Shown piece after piece: positions 38,264 through 47,838 of a stretch of DNA of 64,000 bases; within the stretch, counting starts at the first letter, position 1; every line of letters starts with the position of its first letter. The translations under genes were made by a program, and so were the position numbers. Under the pieces are notes generated by a model. The model was not told the DNA's origin and made no database searches. It was given only the letters and a program-made list of their open reading frames with translations. Location of the stretch: contig CALMXZ010000011.1 in assembly GCA_937873495.1 (NCBI GenBank), positions 124,001-188,000 of the forward strand, written 5' to 3'. The DNA comes from an uncultured Trueperaceae bacterium (GTDB taxonomy: Bacteria > Deinococcota > Deinococci > Deinococcales > Trueperaceae).

Positions 38264-38746
38264 GTGGCGAGTGCCGCCGTCCTACCGAAGAAGCCGGGTA
38301 CCGACTACGTGCCGCCCAGGCTGCGCGAGGCGAACGCCGCCGACGCGCCTGGCCTGGCGGCCCTCTACGCCGTCGCCAGGCCGCAGGCGAAGCTGGGCGC
38401 GGCCGCGCTGCGCGAATGGCTCTCCCGCGGGCGGGCGCTCCTCGTCGAGGACGCCGACGGCCGGGTCTTGGCCGCGCTGAGGCATTGGGAGGAAGGGGAC
38501 GGCTGGCGCGTCGAGCCGACCGTCACCCACCCCGAGCACCGCGGGCAAGGTTACGGACGTTGGCTCATGACCATGCTCGAAGCCGACGCCATCCGCTCGA
38601 ACATCCCGTTCCTCGCCGTGACGCTCACCGACGCCACGGTCCTGCCCTACTACCAGCGCCTCGGGTACCGGCCTCTCGGCGAGGACGCCAGGGAGCTCGG
38701 CAAGCGCGTCGGGGGCGTGTGGCAACGGACGGCGGGCACGCCGTGA
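38264..38746 (+). CDS. GNAT acetyltransferase in the arginine operon
   Basis: 160-residue GNAT-fold protein: PPRLREANAADAPGLAALYAVA (beta1/alpha1), GRALLVEDADGRVLAALRHWEEGDGWRVEPTVTHPEHRGQGYGRWLMTMLEADA (the acetyl-CoA pyrophosphate loop RGQGYG), LPYYQRLGYRPL (C-terminal motif). It starts at GTG 38264, twelve bases after argG, and its stop overlaps the argH start (GTGA). Its position suggests a role in arginine metabolism, but the acceptor is not predictable; the more convincing N-acetylglutamate synthase is the GNAT after argH. Confidence 0.85.
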   Translation: MASAAVLPKKPGTDYVPPRLREANAADAPGLAALYAVARPQAKLGAAALREWLSRGRALLVEDADGRVLAALRHWEEGDGWRVEPTVTHPEHRGQGYGRWLMTMLEADAIRSNIPFLAVTLTDATVLPYYQRLGYRPLGEDARELGKRVGGVWQRTAGTP

Positions 38747-40197
38747 CGGAGCCGGACCCCAAGCCGAGCCCCGAGCGGTCGGGCGCGAGCGGGTCGTCGA
38801 GCATGTGGGGCGGCCGCTTCGAGGAGGCCACCGACGCGCTCGTCCAGCGCGTCAACGCCTCCATCGGGGTGGACCAGGCGATGGCCGAGGACGACCTCCT
38901 CGGCTCCATCGCCCACGCGCGCATGCTCGTGCGCCAGGGCATCCTGACGAAGGACGAGGGGGAGGCCATGGTCGGCGGCCTACGCGAGCTCCTCGTGGAG
39001 GTGCGCGCCGGCAAGGTCGAGTGGCGCGAGGAGCTCGAGGACGTGCACATGAACCTCGAGTCGCTGCTCACGCAGCGCCTCGGACCTGTGGGCGGCAAGC
39101 TGCATACGGCGCGCAGCCGGAACGACCAGGTCGCGACGGACGCGCGCCTCCACCTCGCGCGGCGCGGTGCGGAAGTGCGCGGCCTCGTTGTCGAACTGCG
39201 CCGCGTCATCGTGCGCCTCGCGGCGGAGCACATCGACGTGATCATGCCTGGCTACACGCACCTGCAGGTGGCGCAGCCCGTGCGCTTCTCCCACCACCTC
39301 CTCGCCTACCAGGAGATGTTCAAGCGCGACCAGGGGCGGCTCGAGGACGCTCTGAGGCGCGCAGACGTCTCGCCCCTCGGCGCAGGCGCCCTGGCCGGCA
39401 CCACCTTCCCCATCGACCGCGCGTACACCGCCGAGCTCCTCGGCTTCGGCGCCGTGGCGGGCAACTCCATGGACGCCGTCTCGGACCGCGACTACATGCT
39501 CGAGACGTTGTCTGCGCTCGCCATACTGATGATGCACCTCTCCCGCCTGAGCGAGGAGCTCATCATCTGGTCGACGAGCGAGTTCGGCTTCGTGACGTTG
39601 AGCGACGCCTACACGACGGGCAGTTCGATCATGCCCCAGAAGAAGAACCCCGACGTCAGCGAGCTCGTGCGCGGCAAGACCGGCCGCGTGTACGGCGCCC
39701 TCATGGGCCTGCTGACGGTCATGAAGGGGCTCCCCCTCACCTACAACAAGGACATGCAGGAGGACAAGGAGGGGCTGTTCGACGCGCTCGCCACGGCTTC
39801 CGACTGCCTGCGCCTCTACGTCGGCATGCTCCCGGCCATGCGCGTCAACGCGGGCCGCATGCGCGAGGCCGCCAGCCGGGCGTACTCCAACGCCACCGAC
39901 CTGGCCGACTACCTCGCTCGGCGCGGCGTCCCATTCCGTGAGGCGCACCACGTCGTCGGCCGGCTCGTGGCCACCGCCATCAAGCGGGGCGTACCTCTCG
40001 AGGCGCTCAGCCTCGAGGAGCTGCGGGCCGAGGACGCGCGCATCGAGGCGGACGTCTACGCGGCCCTAGACCTCGAGACCGTGGTGGACGCCAGGCGCTC
40101 CTACGGCGGCACGGCGCGCGAGCGCGTGCTGGAGCAGGTCGCGGCCGCGGAGGCCGAGCTCGCGGGCGCCGGCGCGGCCGGCGAGGGCCGCCGATGA
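38743..40197 (+). CDS. argH: Argininosuccinate lyase
   Basis: 484-residue fumarase-superfamily lyase that releases arginine and fumarate. Homology begins at SSMWGGRFEEATDALVQRVNASI; key motifs are TARSRNDQVATDARL, PGYTHLQVAQPVRFSHHLLAY and the signature GSSIMPQKKNPDVSELVRGK. GTG 38743 overlaps the preceding TGA by GTGA, a coupled start that adds ~20 residues before the usual N-terminus. Its own stop overlaps the following GNAT start (ATGA), so three genes are translationally coupled. Confidence 0.96.
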   Translation: MTEPDPKPSPERSGASGSSSMWGGRFEEATDALVQRVNASIGVDQAMAEDDLLGSIAHARMLVRQGILTKDEGEAMVGGLRELLVEVRAGKVEWREELEDVHMNLESLLTQRLGPVGGKLHTARSRNDQVATDARLHLARRGAEVRGLVVELRRVIVRLAAEHIDVIMPGYTHLQVAQPVRFSHHLLAYQEMFKRDQGRLEDALRRADVSPLGAGALAGTTFPIDRAYTAELLGFGAVAGNSMDAVSDRDYMLETLSALAILMMHLSRLSEELIIWSTSEFGFVTLSDAYTTGSSIMPQKKNPDVSELVRGKTGRVYGALMGLLTVMKGLPLTYNKDMQEDKEGLFDALATASDCLRLYVGMLPAMRVNAGRMREAASRAYSNATDLADYLARRGVPFREAHHVVGRLVATAIKRGVPLEALSLEELRAEDARIEADVYAALDLETVVDARRSYGGTARERVLEQVAAAEAELAGAGAAGEGRR

Positions 40198-40733
40198 GCG
40201 TGACCGTGCGGCCGGCCAGGGCGGAGGACGTCCCCCTGATCTTCGAGAACATCGGCTACTGGGCGAGCCAGGGCCGCATGCTCGTGCGGCCGATGCAGAA
40301 CATCTTCGAGAACCTCCGCGACTTCTTCGTCGCGGAGGTCGACGACGGCAGCGGTCCGCGCTTCGCGGGCAACGGCGCCATGCACATCCTGTGGGGCGAC
40401 ATCGCCGAGGTGCGCGGCCTGGCCGTGGCGCCCGACGTGCGCGCGCGGGGCGTCGGCCGGGCGCTGGTGGAGGCGTGCGAACACGAGGCGCGGCGCGTGG
40501 GCATCCCGCTCCTCTTCGCCTGGACCTACGAGGTGGAGTTCTTCGAGCGCTGCGGCTTCACCCTCATCGACAAGACCCGCGACCTGCACCCGCGCGTGTG
40601 GTCCGAATGCCTGCGCTGCCCCTTCTACGTCGGCTGCAACGAGAACGGCGTCGTCAAGCGCATGGACGGCGTCCCGACGCCCCACAACCTGCCTGAGCCG
40701 CCGCCGGCGCAGGTGCCGCCCGGCATCCGCTGA
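40194..40733 (+). CDS. argA: Probable short-form N-acetylglutamate synthase (GNAT)
   Basis: 179-residue GNAT, VTVRPARAEDVPLIFENIGYWASQGRMLVRPMQNIFENLRDFFVAEV, then the acetyl-CoA site VAPDVRARGVGRALVEACEHEARR and FFERCGFTLIDKT. The C-terminal block WSECLRCPFYVGCNENGVVKRM with its cysteines is characteristic of the short ArgA found alone or fused to ArgH in other bacteria. It would make N-acetylglutamate, the entry step of arginine synthesis, completing the operon logic. ATG 40194 overlaps the argH stop by four bases. A strong hairpin follows directly after its stop. Confidence 0.82.
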   Translation: MSVTVRPARAEDVPLIFENIGYWASQGRMLVRPMQNIFENLRDFFVAEVDDGSGPRFAGNGAMHILWGDIAEVRGLAVAPDVRARGVGRALVEACEHEARRVGIPLLFAWTYEVEFFERCGFTLIDKTRDLHPRVWSECLRCPFYVGCNENGVVKRMDGVPTPHNLPEPPPAQVPPGIR

Positions 40734-40735
40734 GG

Positions 40736-40761
40736 GCGCGCCCCGGCGTGCCGGGGCGCGC
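40736..40761 (+). terminator. GC hairpin at the end of the arginine operon
   Basis: Perfect 12-bp stem (GCGCGCCCCGGC and complement) with a GT turn, three bases after the argA stop. There is no T-run, so termination may be partial or factor-assisted. Confidence 0.65.
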
Positions 40762-40855
40762 TGTCGACGGTCGGCGCGGACTTACCGCGGCCGGTCGGGC
40801 TGCGCCCCCTCGACCGGCGCCCCGACGCGTATGGTTCGCGTCAGGGCGCTGTCGG

Positions 40856-40861
40856 TATAGT
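40856..40861 (+). promoter_or_regulatory. Leaderless -10 box for asparaginase
   Basis: TATAGT, six bases before GTG 40868. Confidence 0.55.
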
Positions 40862-40867
40862 CGCGTG

Positions 40868-41878
40868 GTGAGCAAGAAGGTCCTCCTGGCCCACACCGGC
40901 GGAACGATAGGCATGCGTAGGGGGGAGCGGGGGTACGCCCCGAGCCCCGGCTACCTGGCGGAGCTCCTGGCGCGCATGCCGGAGCTGACCGACCCGTCGC
41001 TCCCAACCATCGAGCTCGTCGAGTTCGCGCCGCTGCTCGACTCGGCCGACATGGCGCCGTCCGACTGGTCGCGGATCGCCGCCGAGATAGCGCTGCGCCA
41101 CGACGAGGTCGACGGCGTCGTCGTCCTGCATGGCACCGACACGATGGCGTTCACGTCCTCCGCCCTCTCCTTCATGCTCGAGGGGCTCGCCAAGCCCGTC
41201 GTCGTCACCGGCTCCCAGGTCCCGCTGGCCGAGCTGCGCTCCGACGCCCGCGAGAACCTGATCGCGTCGCTGCAGATCGCGACCATGCCGGGGCTGCACG
41301 AGGTCTGCGTCTACTTCTCCGGCCGCCTCCTGCGGGGCAACCGCGCCACCAAGGTGTCGGCCAGCGGCTTCGACGCGTTCGAGTCGCCCAACGAGGCCCC
41401 GCTCGCCACGGTCGGCGTCGAGGTCGAGCTGCGCCAAGGCGCGGCGCGAGCGGCCGGATCCGGCCGCCTCCTCGTCCGCGAGCTGCGCGACGTGACGGTC
41501 GCGGCCGTGCGCCTCTTCCCCGGCGTCAGCGCCCCGTTCATGGCGCACGTGCTGCAAGAGCCGCTCGAAGGGCTCGTGCTCGAGACGTACGGGGCGGGCA
41601 ATGCGCCGACGCGCGACCCGCGCCTGCTCGCGGAGCTGGCCACCGCGGTGGCGCGCGGCGTGGTGGTGGTCAACACGACGCAGTGCCTGCGCGGCCGCGT
41701 CGACATGAGCGGCTACGCGACAGGCAGGGCGCTCGCGGATGCCGGCGTGACCGGCGGCGCCGACATGACGCCGGAAGCCGCGCTCACGAAGCTGATCTAC
41801 CTCTTGGGTAGCGGCCTTACGCCCGACGAGGCGCGCGCCGCCATGGCCCGCGACCTCCGCGGGGAGTTGACCGCATGA
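40868..41878 (+). CDS. ansA: L-asparaginase, type I (cytosolic)
   Basis: 336-residue asparaginase that hydrolyses asparagine to aspartate and ammonia. The N-terminal catalytic threonine motif is VLLAHTGGTIGMRRGERGYAP and the second threonine site is VVLHGTDTMAFTSSALSFMLE; VNTTQCLRGRVDMSGYATG is the C-terminal substrate region. No signal peptide, hence cytosolic. GTG 40868 is the start, six bases after TATAGT. Its stop overlaps the VanZ start (ATGA), so VanZ and perhaps proC are cotranscribed. Confidence 0.93.
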   Translation: MSKKVLLAHTGGTIGMRRGERGYAPSPGYLAELLARMPELTDPSLPTIELVEFAPLLDSADMAPSDWSRIAAEIALRHDEVDGVVVLHGTDTMAFTSSALSFMLEGLAKPVVVTGSQVPLAELRSDARENLIASLQIATMPGLHEVCVYFSGRLLRGNRATKVSASGFDAFESPNEAPLATVGVEVELRQGAARAAGSGRLLVRELRDVTVAAVRLFPGVSAPFMAHVLQEPLEGLVLETYGAGNAPTRDPRLLAELATAVARGVVVVNTTQCLRGRVDMSGYATGRALADAGVTGGADMTPEAALTKLIYLLGSGLTPDEARAAMARDLRGELTA

Positions 41879-42279
41879 ACGACACGAGCGGCGGCGCGGC
41901 GGCGCCGTGGCGCCGGCGCCCGCGCTGGGTCAAGTGGCTCGGCTGGTGCCTGGCCGTCGCCTGGGCGGCCTTCCTCTTCATGCAGTCGAGCTCCTCGACC
42001 GCCGGCTCGTTCCTGGCCAACTTCCCGCCCGGCTCGGACAAGGTCGTTCACGCCGGCGCCTTCGGCCTGCTGGCCGCCCTCGTCACCCTGGCGAGCGGCA
42101 GGCCGCTCCTCGGCGTCCTCACCGCGCTGCTGTACGGAGCCTCCGACGAGATTCACCAATTGTTCGTGCCCGAGCGCGCCACCGAACTGCTCGACCTCGT
42201 CGCCGACACGGTGGGAGGGGCCGTAGGCGCCTTGGCGGTCGACTTCGTAGCCCGCAAGCGCCACGGCGGGTCATTATGA
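41875..42279 (+). CDS. VanZ-family membrane protein
   Basis: 134-residue protein with four hydrophobic segments: WVKWLGWCLAVAWAAFLFMQSS, DKVVHAGAFGLLAALVTLA, LLGVLTALLYGASDEIHQLFV, and VADTVGGAVGALAVDFV. The conserved VanZ motif DKVxHxxxFxxL...SDExHQxFxPxR is present (DKVVHAGAFGLL, GASDEIHQLFVPERA). VanZ-like proteins are linked to low-level glycopeptide resistance or envelope stress, though most are of unknown function. Start overlaps ansA; ends 8 bases before proC. Confidence 0.92.
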   Translation: MNDTSGGAAAPWRRRPRWVKWLGWCLAVAWAAFLFMQSSSSTAGSFLANFPPGSDKVVHAGAFGLLAALVTLASGRPLLGVLTALLYGASDEIHQLFVPERATELLDLVADTVGGAVGALAVDFVARKRHGGSL

Positions 42280-42280
42280 T
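42275..42280 (+). promoter_or_regulatory. Leaderless -10 box for proC
   Basis: TATGAT, seven bases before ATG 42288, overlapping the end of the VanZ gene. Confidence 0.5.
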
Positions 42281-42287
42281 TAACGCC

Positions 42288-43115
42288 ATGTCAGAAGCCA
42301 GCCCTGAACCCCGCGGCCGCACGGGCCCGCGGTTGGTCATCGTCGGCGCCGGCAAGATGGGCGGAGCCGTGCTGCAGGGCGCCATCGCCGCCGGGGCGCT
42401 GGAGCGCTCGGACGTCGCCATCTTCCACCCGAACCAGCGGCGGCTCGCCGAGCTGTCCGAACGCTTCGGGGTGGCGGGCATAGACGCCGCCGGCCTGCAC
42501 GAGGCCGAGCACGTCCTGCTCGGTATCAAACCGCAATCCTTCGCCTCCGTCGCCCCCGTCGTGGCGCAGCCGCGTGCCGCGTTCATCTCGCTGATGGCCG
42601 GAGTCACGTCCGAGACGATCGCGAGGCGCGTCGGCTCGCAGCGCGTCATCCGCGCCATGCCCAACCTCGGCGCGAGCCTCGGGGTGGGGGCCACCGCGCT
42701 CGCCTGGTCGCCGGAGGCCACCACCGAGGACGTGGCCCTTGCCCGCCGCCTGTTCGGCGCGGTCGGCCGCGTGTACGACCTGCGCGAGGAGCTGTTCGAC
42801 GCCTTCACCGGCATGGCCGGCTCCGGCCCCGCCTACGTCGCGGTGGTCGCCGAGGCGCTGGCCGACGGCGGCGTGCGCGTCGGCCTCGACCGCTCCCTGG
42901 CCCGCGACGTGGCGCGGCAACTGCTCCTCGCCTCGGCCCGCCTCCTGGAGACGAAGTACCCGAGCGAGCTGAAGGACGAGGTCTCGTCCGCCGGCGGCAC
43001 GGCCATCGCCGGGGTGCGCACGTTGGAGAAGCACCGCCTCCGCTTCGCGCTGATGGACGCCATCGAGGAGGCCACGCGCCGCGCCGGCGAGCTCAGCCGC
43101 GAGGACGGCAAGTGA
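42288..43115 (+). CDS. proC: Pyrroline-5-carboxylate reductase
   Basis: 275-residue NAD(P)H-dependent reductase that makes proline. The dinucleotide site is RLVIVGAGKMGGAVLQGAIAAG, followed by LGIKPQSFASV, SLMAGVTSETIAR, RAMPNLGASLGVGATAL and the C-terminal proline-site motif FDAFTGMAGSGPAYVAVVAEALADGGVRVGL, then DEVSSAGGTAIAGVRTLE. Normal length. ATG 42288 (MSEASPE) is preferred over the two ATGs just upstream because it lies after the TATGAT box. Its stop overlaps the next gene (GTGA). Confidence 0.96.
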   Translation: MSEASPEPRGRTGPRLVIVGAGKMGGAVLQGAIAAGALERSDVAIFHPNQRRLAELSERFGVAGIDAAGLHEAEHVLLGIKPQSFASVAPVVAQPRAAFISLMAGVTSETIARRVGSQRVIRAMPNLGASLGVGATALAWSPEATTEDVALARRLFGAVGRVYDLREELFDAFTGMAGSGPAYVAVVAEALADGGVRVGLDRSLARDVARQLLLASARLLETKYPSELKDEVSSAGGTAIAGVRTLEKHRLRFALMDAIEEATRRAGELSREDGK

Positions 43116-43711
43116 CGACGCCGGCCGCGGGCGCCGCTCGCGCCCCGGTGCGGCGGCTGCCGATGCTGCTGGCGGCCGTCCTGGCTACCCTGCTGAGTAC
43201 GGGCGCGGCGCAGTCGTACTACCCCGCGACCGAAGGCGCCAGCTGGACGTACTCCTCGGGCGAGACGCAGGTGCTGAGCGGACCGCGGGCCTTGGGCGGA
43301 CGCGACGTGATGGTCCTCACCCACTACCTTGCGGGCGTGCCCGTCTCGGAGGACTACCTCGAGTACGGCGCCTCGGGGGTGATCAGCTACGGCTCCGCGG
43401 CCGGGGGCCAGGTCTTCCGTTACGAGCCGCCCATCGTCGTGTACCCGCCGGCGCCGCTCTCCCCTGGCATGAAGTGGACGAGCACGACCCAGCTGCCCGG
43501 CTTCAGCCTGACGCTCGACTCCGAGGTCGTCGGTCTGCGCGGCGTGGCGACGGCGGCCGGGCGGTTCAACGCGCTGCTGCTGCGTCAGACGACGCTGACG
43601 AGCAACGGTGGACAGACCGTTCTGGATATCTACTTCGTGCCGACCGTCGGCATCGTGCGGTTCGTCACCCAGGACGGCACGACCATCGACCTGATCGAAC
43701 TCGCCCTGTAG
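43112..43711 (+). CDS. Secreted protein of unknown function
   Basis: 199-residue exported protein with a signal peptide (RRLPMLLAAVLATLLSTGAAQ). The mature part is beta-rich: SYYPATEGASWTYSSGETQVLSGPRALGGRDVMVLTHYLAGVPVSEDYLEYG, then ILDIYFVPTVGIVRFVTQDG near the end. It resembles small secreted single-domain beta proteins but no family can be named. GTG 43112 overlaps the proC stop (GTGA), so it is translated from the proC mRNA. It converges on tgt eight bases apart. Confidence 0.7.
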   Translation: MTTPAAGAARAPVRRLPMLLAAVLATLLSTGAAQSYYPATEGASWTYSSGETQVLSGPRALGGRDVMVLTHYLAGVPVSEDYLEYGASGVISYGSAAGGQVFRYEPPIVVYPPAPLSPGMKWTSTTQLPGFSLTLDSEVVGLRGVATAAGRFNALLLRQTTLTSNGGQTVLDIYFVPTVGIVRFVTQDGTTIDLIELAL

Positions 43712-43719
43712 CGCGCAGC

Positions 43720-45408
<1,689 letters not shown>

Positions 45409-45471
45409 GGACGTTCTCGGTCTAGTCGCACCTGTTCGCGACCAGCCGGCAGCCGGGCGAGCGCCTCGCGA

Positions 45472-45487
45472 GGACGCATCCGCGTCC
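45472..45487 (+). promoter_or_regulatory. Hairpin before the first GH26 gene (possible expression platform)
   Basis: GGACGC, a four-base ATCC loop, GCGTCC. It ends directly at GGGGA, the only ribosome-like sequence before ATG 45497. Together with the GTCGC/GCGAC hairpin at 45425-45442, it could transmit aptamer folding to translation. Confidence 0.4.
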
Positions 45488-45496
45488 GGGGACCAG

Positions 45497-46489
45497 ATGA
45501 TCCGGCTGAGCGCAGCGCGAGTAGACAACCGAAAGGCCCTCGCACCACGTGGGATGATGGTGCTCGTTCTGCTCCTCGCCACGCTCGTGTTGAGCGCCTG
45601 CGGGAGCGCGCAGGAGGGAGCCGTCTCAGTGACCCGCTCGGCGCCTGCTCTGGAGTCGACCGCCATGTTCGGCGCGTTCACCTTCGGCGGCGTGTGGCGG
45701 GGCATGGACCCCGTCTACGAGCTCGAGCTCGACCTCGGTCGCCGCCTCGACATCGTGCACTGGTTCACGAACTGGGACAACCCCTACTTCCCCGAGCTCG
45801 TCGCCATGGCGTCCCAAGGCGGGCGCAGGCCGATGATCAGCTGGCAGAGCTACGACCGCGACGTCGACGACATCGCGACCGGCAAGTACGACGCCTACAT
45901 CACCGAGTGGGCGCGCGGCGCCGCCGGCGCGCCCGGCCTCCTCTACGTGCGCCTCTTCCCCGAGATGAACGGCGACTGGACGCCGTGGAGCGGCGACCCG
46001 GAAGCCCTCAAGGCCGCCTGGCGCCGCATCGTCGACATCTTCGACTCCGCCGGGGCGACCAACGTCCGCTGGGTGTTCAGCCCCAACGTCACGGACTCGC
46101 CGCGTGTGCCCGAGAACGCCATGGAGCTCTACTACCCGGGCGACGACTACGTCGACGTCCTCGCCCTCGACGGCTACAACTGGGGCGACGTCCTGCCCGC
46201 GGTCGGCTGGCGCTCGTTCGAGTCCATCTTCCGCGCCGGCTACGACCGCGTGACGCGCCTTGGCACCCAACCCGTGTGGATCGCGGAGCTCGCCAGCTCC
46301 GACGTCGGCGGCGACAAGAGCGACTGGGTCCGCGAGATGTTCGCCACCACCGGGTTCGAGCGCATCGAGGCGCTCGTCTGGTTCAACGAGAACAAAGAGG
46401 CCGACTGGCGCATCGACTCCGACGTCGCGACCCTGCACGCCTTCCGTCAGATGCTCTCCGCCGGCACCACGGTCGCGGCGGCCCGTTGA
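45497..46489 (+). CDS. GH26-like lipoprotein 1 under tandem c-di-GMP-II riboswitches
   Basis: 330-residue predicted lipoprotein. The lipobox is LVLSAC with Cys35. The mature part resembles glycoside hydrolase family 26 (beta-mannanase/related endo-glycanase TIM barrel): acid/base Glu156 in LFPEMNGDW and nucleophile Glu264 in VWIAELASS, plus RWVFSPNV and LDGYNWG. GH26 enzymes cut mannans and related beta-glycans. ATG 45497 is used; ATG 45554, closer to the hydrophobic segment, is an alternative. It is ~55% alike to the next gene by eye. Likely anchored outside the cell, processing an extracellular polysaccharide when c-di-GMP levels permit. Confidence 0.85.
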   Translation: MIRLSAARVDNRKALAPRGMMVLVLLLATLVLSACGSAQEGAVSVTRSAPALESTAMFGAFTFGGVWRGMDPVYELELDLGRRLDIVHWFTNWDNPYFPELVAMASQGGRRPMISWQSYDRDVDDIATGKYDAYITEWARGAAGAPGLLYVRLFPEMNGDWTPWSGDPEALKAAWRRIVDIFDSAGATNVRWVFSPNVTDSPRVPENAMELYYPGDDYVDVLALDGYNWGDVLPAVGWRSFESIFRAGYDRVTRLGTQPVWIAELASSDVGGDKSDWVREMFATTGFERIEALVWFNENKEADWRIDSDVATLHAFRQMLSAGTTVAAAR

Positions 46490-46574
46490 CCTGAGGCAAG
46501 GGTCGTCTGAGAAACCGATGAGCGCCGGGGGTGTTTGGGTTAAGGGCGCGAGAGTTGCGTCCCCGTCGGGCCCG

Positions 46575-47819
46575 ATGGTATCCATATGGCATATATCACA
46601 GCGTCGGCCGCGGGCCTGGCGCGCGGGAAGTTCCTTGACCGACAGTCGCTGTACCCGACCAGTTCACACCTGTTCAGACGGCCGGCGATCCGCGCGCCGG
46701 AGACGGGTCGGGCTCGCGGCTCTCGCGGCAGTGACCGCCGTCCTCGCCTTGGCGCTGAACGCCTGTTCCGAACCGGACGCCGCAGCCGTACTGCCCGAGA
46801 GGACCGCCCCTCCCATGCTCGGGGCCTTCGTCCCCTCCGGCGTATGGAACGACCTGGCTCAGCTGCGGGAGCTGGAGAACCGCGTCGGCGGCGAGTTCCG
46901 GCTCGCCCACTGGTACACGTCGTGGGACTTCGCCTACGATCCCGTCCCCGTCGACGACGTCCTCGCCGCCGGTCGCATACCGCTCGTGACCTGGCAGACC
47001 CATAACGAGGCTCTCGAGGACATAGTGGCCGGCGTGTACGACGCCTACGTCCGGGAGTGGGCGCACGGCGTGCGCGCGGCCGCCGGCACAGTGTACGTGC
47101 GCATCTTCCCGGAGATGAACGGCGAGTGGGCGCCGTGGAACGGCGATCCAGAAGGGCTCAAGGCCGCCTGGCGCCACATCGTCGACCTCTTCGCCGCCGA
47201 GGGCGCCACGAACGTCAGGTGGGTCTTCAGCCCCAACGTCACGGACGAGCCACGCACGCCCGAGAACGCGCTTGAGCGCTACTACCCCGGCGCCGACTAC
47301 GTCGACGTGCTCGGCCTGGACGGCTACAACTGGGGCGATGCCAAGCCCGCGATCGGTTGGCGCAGCTACGAGGACGTCTTCGAGGACGGTTACGCGCGCA
47401 TCGCGGGCCTCGGCGACCAGCCCGTGTGGCTGGCCGAGGTGGCCTCGTCCGAAGCCGGCGGCGACAAGGCCGCCTGGGTGGACGACATGTTGAACTCCAC
47501 CGCCTTCCCCCGGGTCGAGGCCATCGTGTGGTTCAACGAGGACAAGGAGGCCGACTGGCGCATCGAGAGCTCGTTCCGGTCGCTGCAGGCCTTCCGCGCG
47601 TACTTCCAGAGCCTGCCCGAGTCTGAGTCGCCGCCCGTCCAGGCGGCGCGCGCGCCGGTCGGCGCGGTCCGGGCCGGTGCGAGCGGCGCGGTCATGGCGC
47701 AGGCCGCAGGCGAGAGCGCCATGCGCGGCGCCAAGCCGACCGTCGGCCCCGCCTCCCTCACCACCGCATCCCTCACAACCGCATCCACCGGCGGCGAGCA
47801 CCACACGATCGGCCGCTAG
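46575..47819 (+). CDS. GH26-like lipoprotein 2 (tandem paralogue)
   Basis: Second GH26-like protein, 414 residues from ATG 46575. Lipobox ALNAC with Cys64; acid/base Glu180 (IFPEMNGEW) and nucleophile Glu288 (VWLAEVASS), so both catalytic residues are kept. Blocks such as VRIFPEMNGEWAPWNGDPEGLKAAWRHIVDLF parallel the first copy, marking a tandem duplication. The N-terminus is unusually long and basic before the hydrophobic stretch, so the true start may be later (TTG 46635). A ~65-residue Ala/Thr/Gly-rich tail follows the barrel, absent from copy 1. No c-di-GMP-II aptamer is seen directly in front of it; it may be read from the first promoter. Confidence 0.8.
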   Translation: MVSIWHISQRRPRAWRAGSSLTDSRCTRPVHTCSDGRRSARRRRVGLAALAAVTAVLALALNACSEPDAAAVLPERTAPPMLGAFVPSGVWNDLAQLRELENRVGGEFRLAHWYTSWDFAYDPVPVDDVLAAGRIPLVTWQTHNEALEDIVAGVYDAYVREWAHGVRAAAGTVYVRIFPEMNGEWAPWNGDPEGLKAAWRHIVDLFAAEGATNVRWVFSPNVTDEPRTPENALERYYPGADYVDVLGLDGYNWGDAKPAIGWRSYEDVFEDGYARIAGLGDQPVWLAEVASSEAGGDKAAWVDDMLNSTAFPRVEAIVWFNEDKEADWRIESSFRSLQAFRAYFQSLPESESPPVQAARAPVGAVRAGASGAVMAQAAGESAMRGAKPTVGPASLTTASLTTASTGGEHHTIGR

Positions 47820-47822
47820 GCG

Positions 47823-47828
47823 TAGCAT
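47823..47828 (+). promoter_or_regulatory. -10-like box before the sugar dehydrogenase-like gene
   Basis: TAGCAT, ten bases before ATG 47839; spacing is longer than in the other leaderless sites, so support is weak. Confidence 0.3.
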
Positions 47829-47838
47829 CTTCAGCTGG

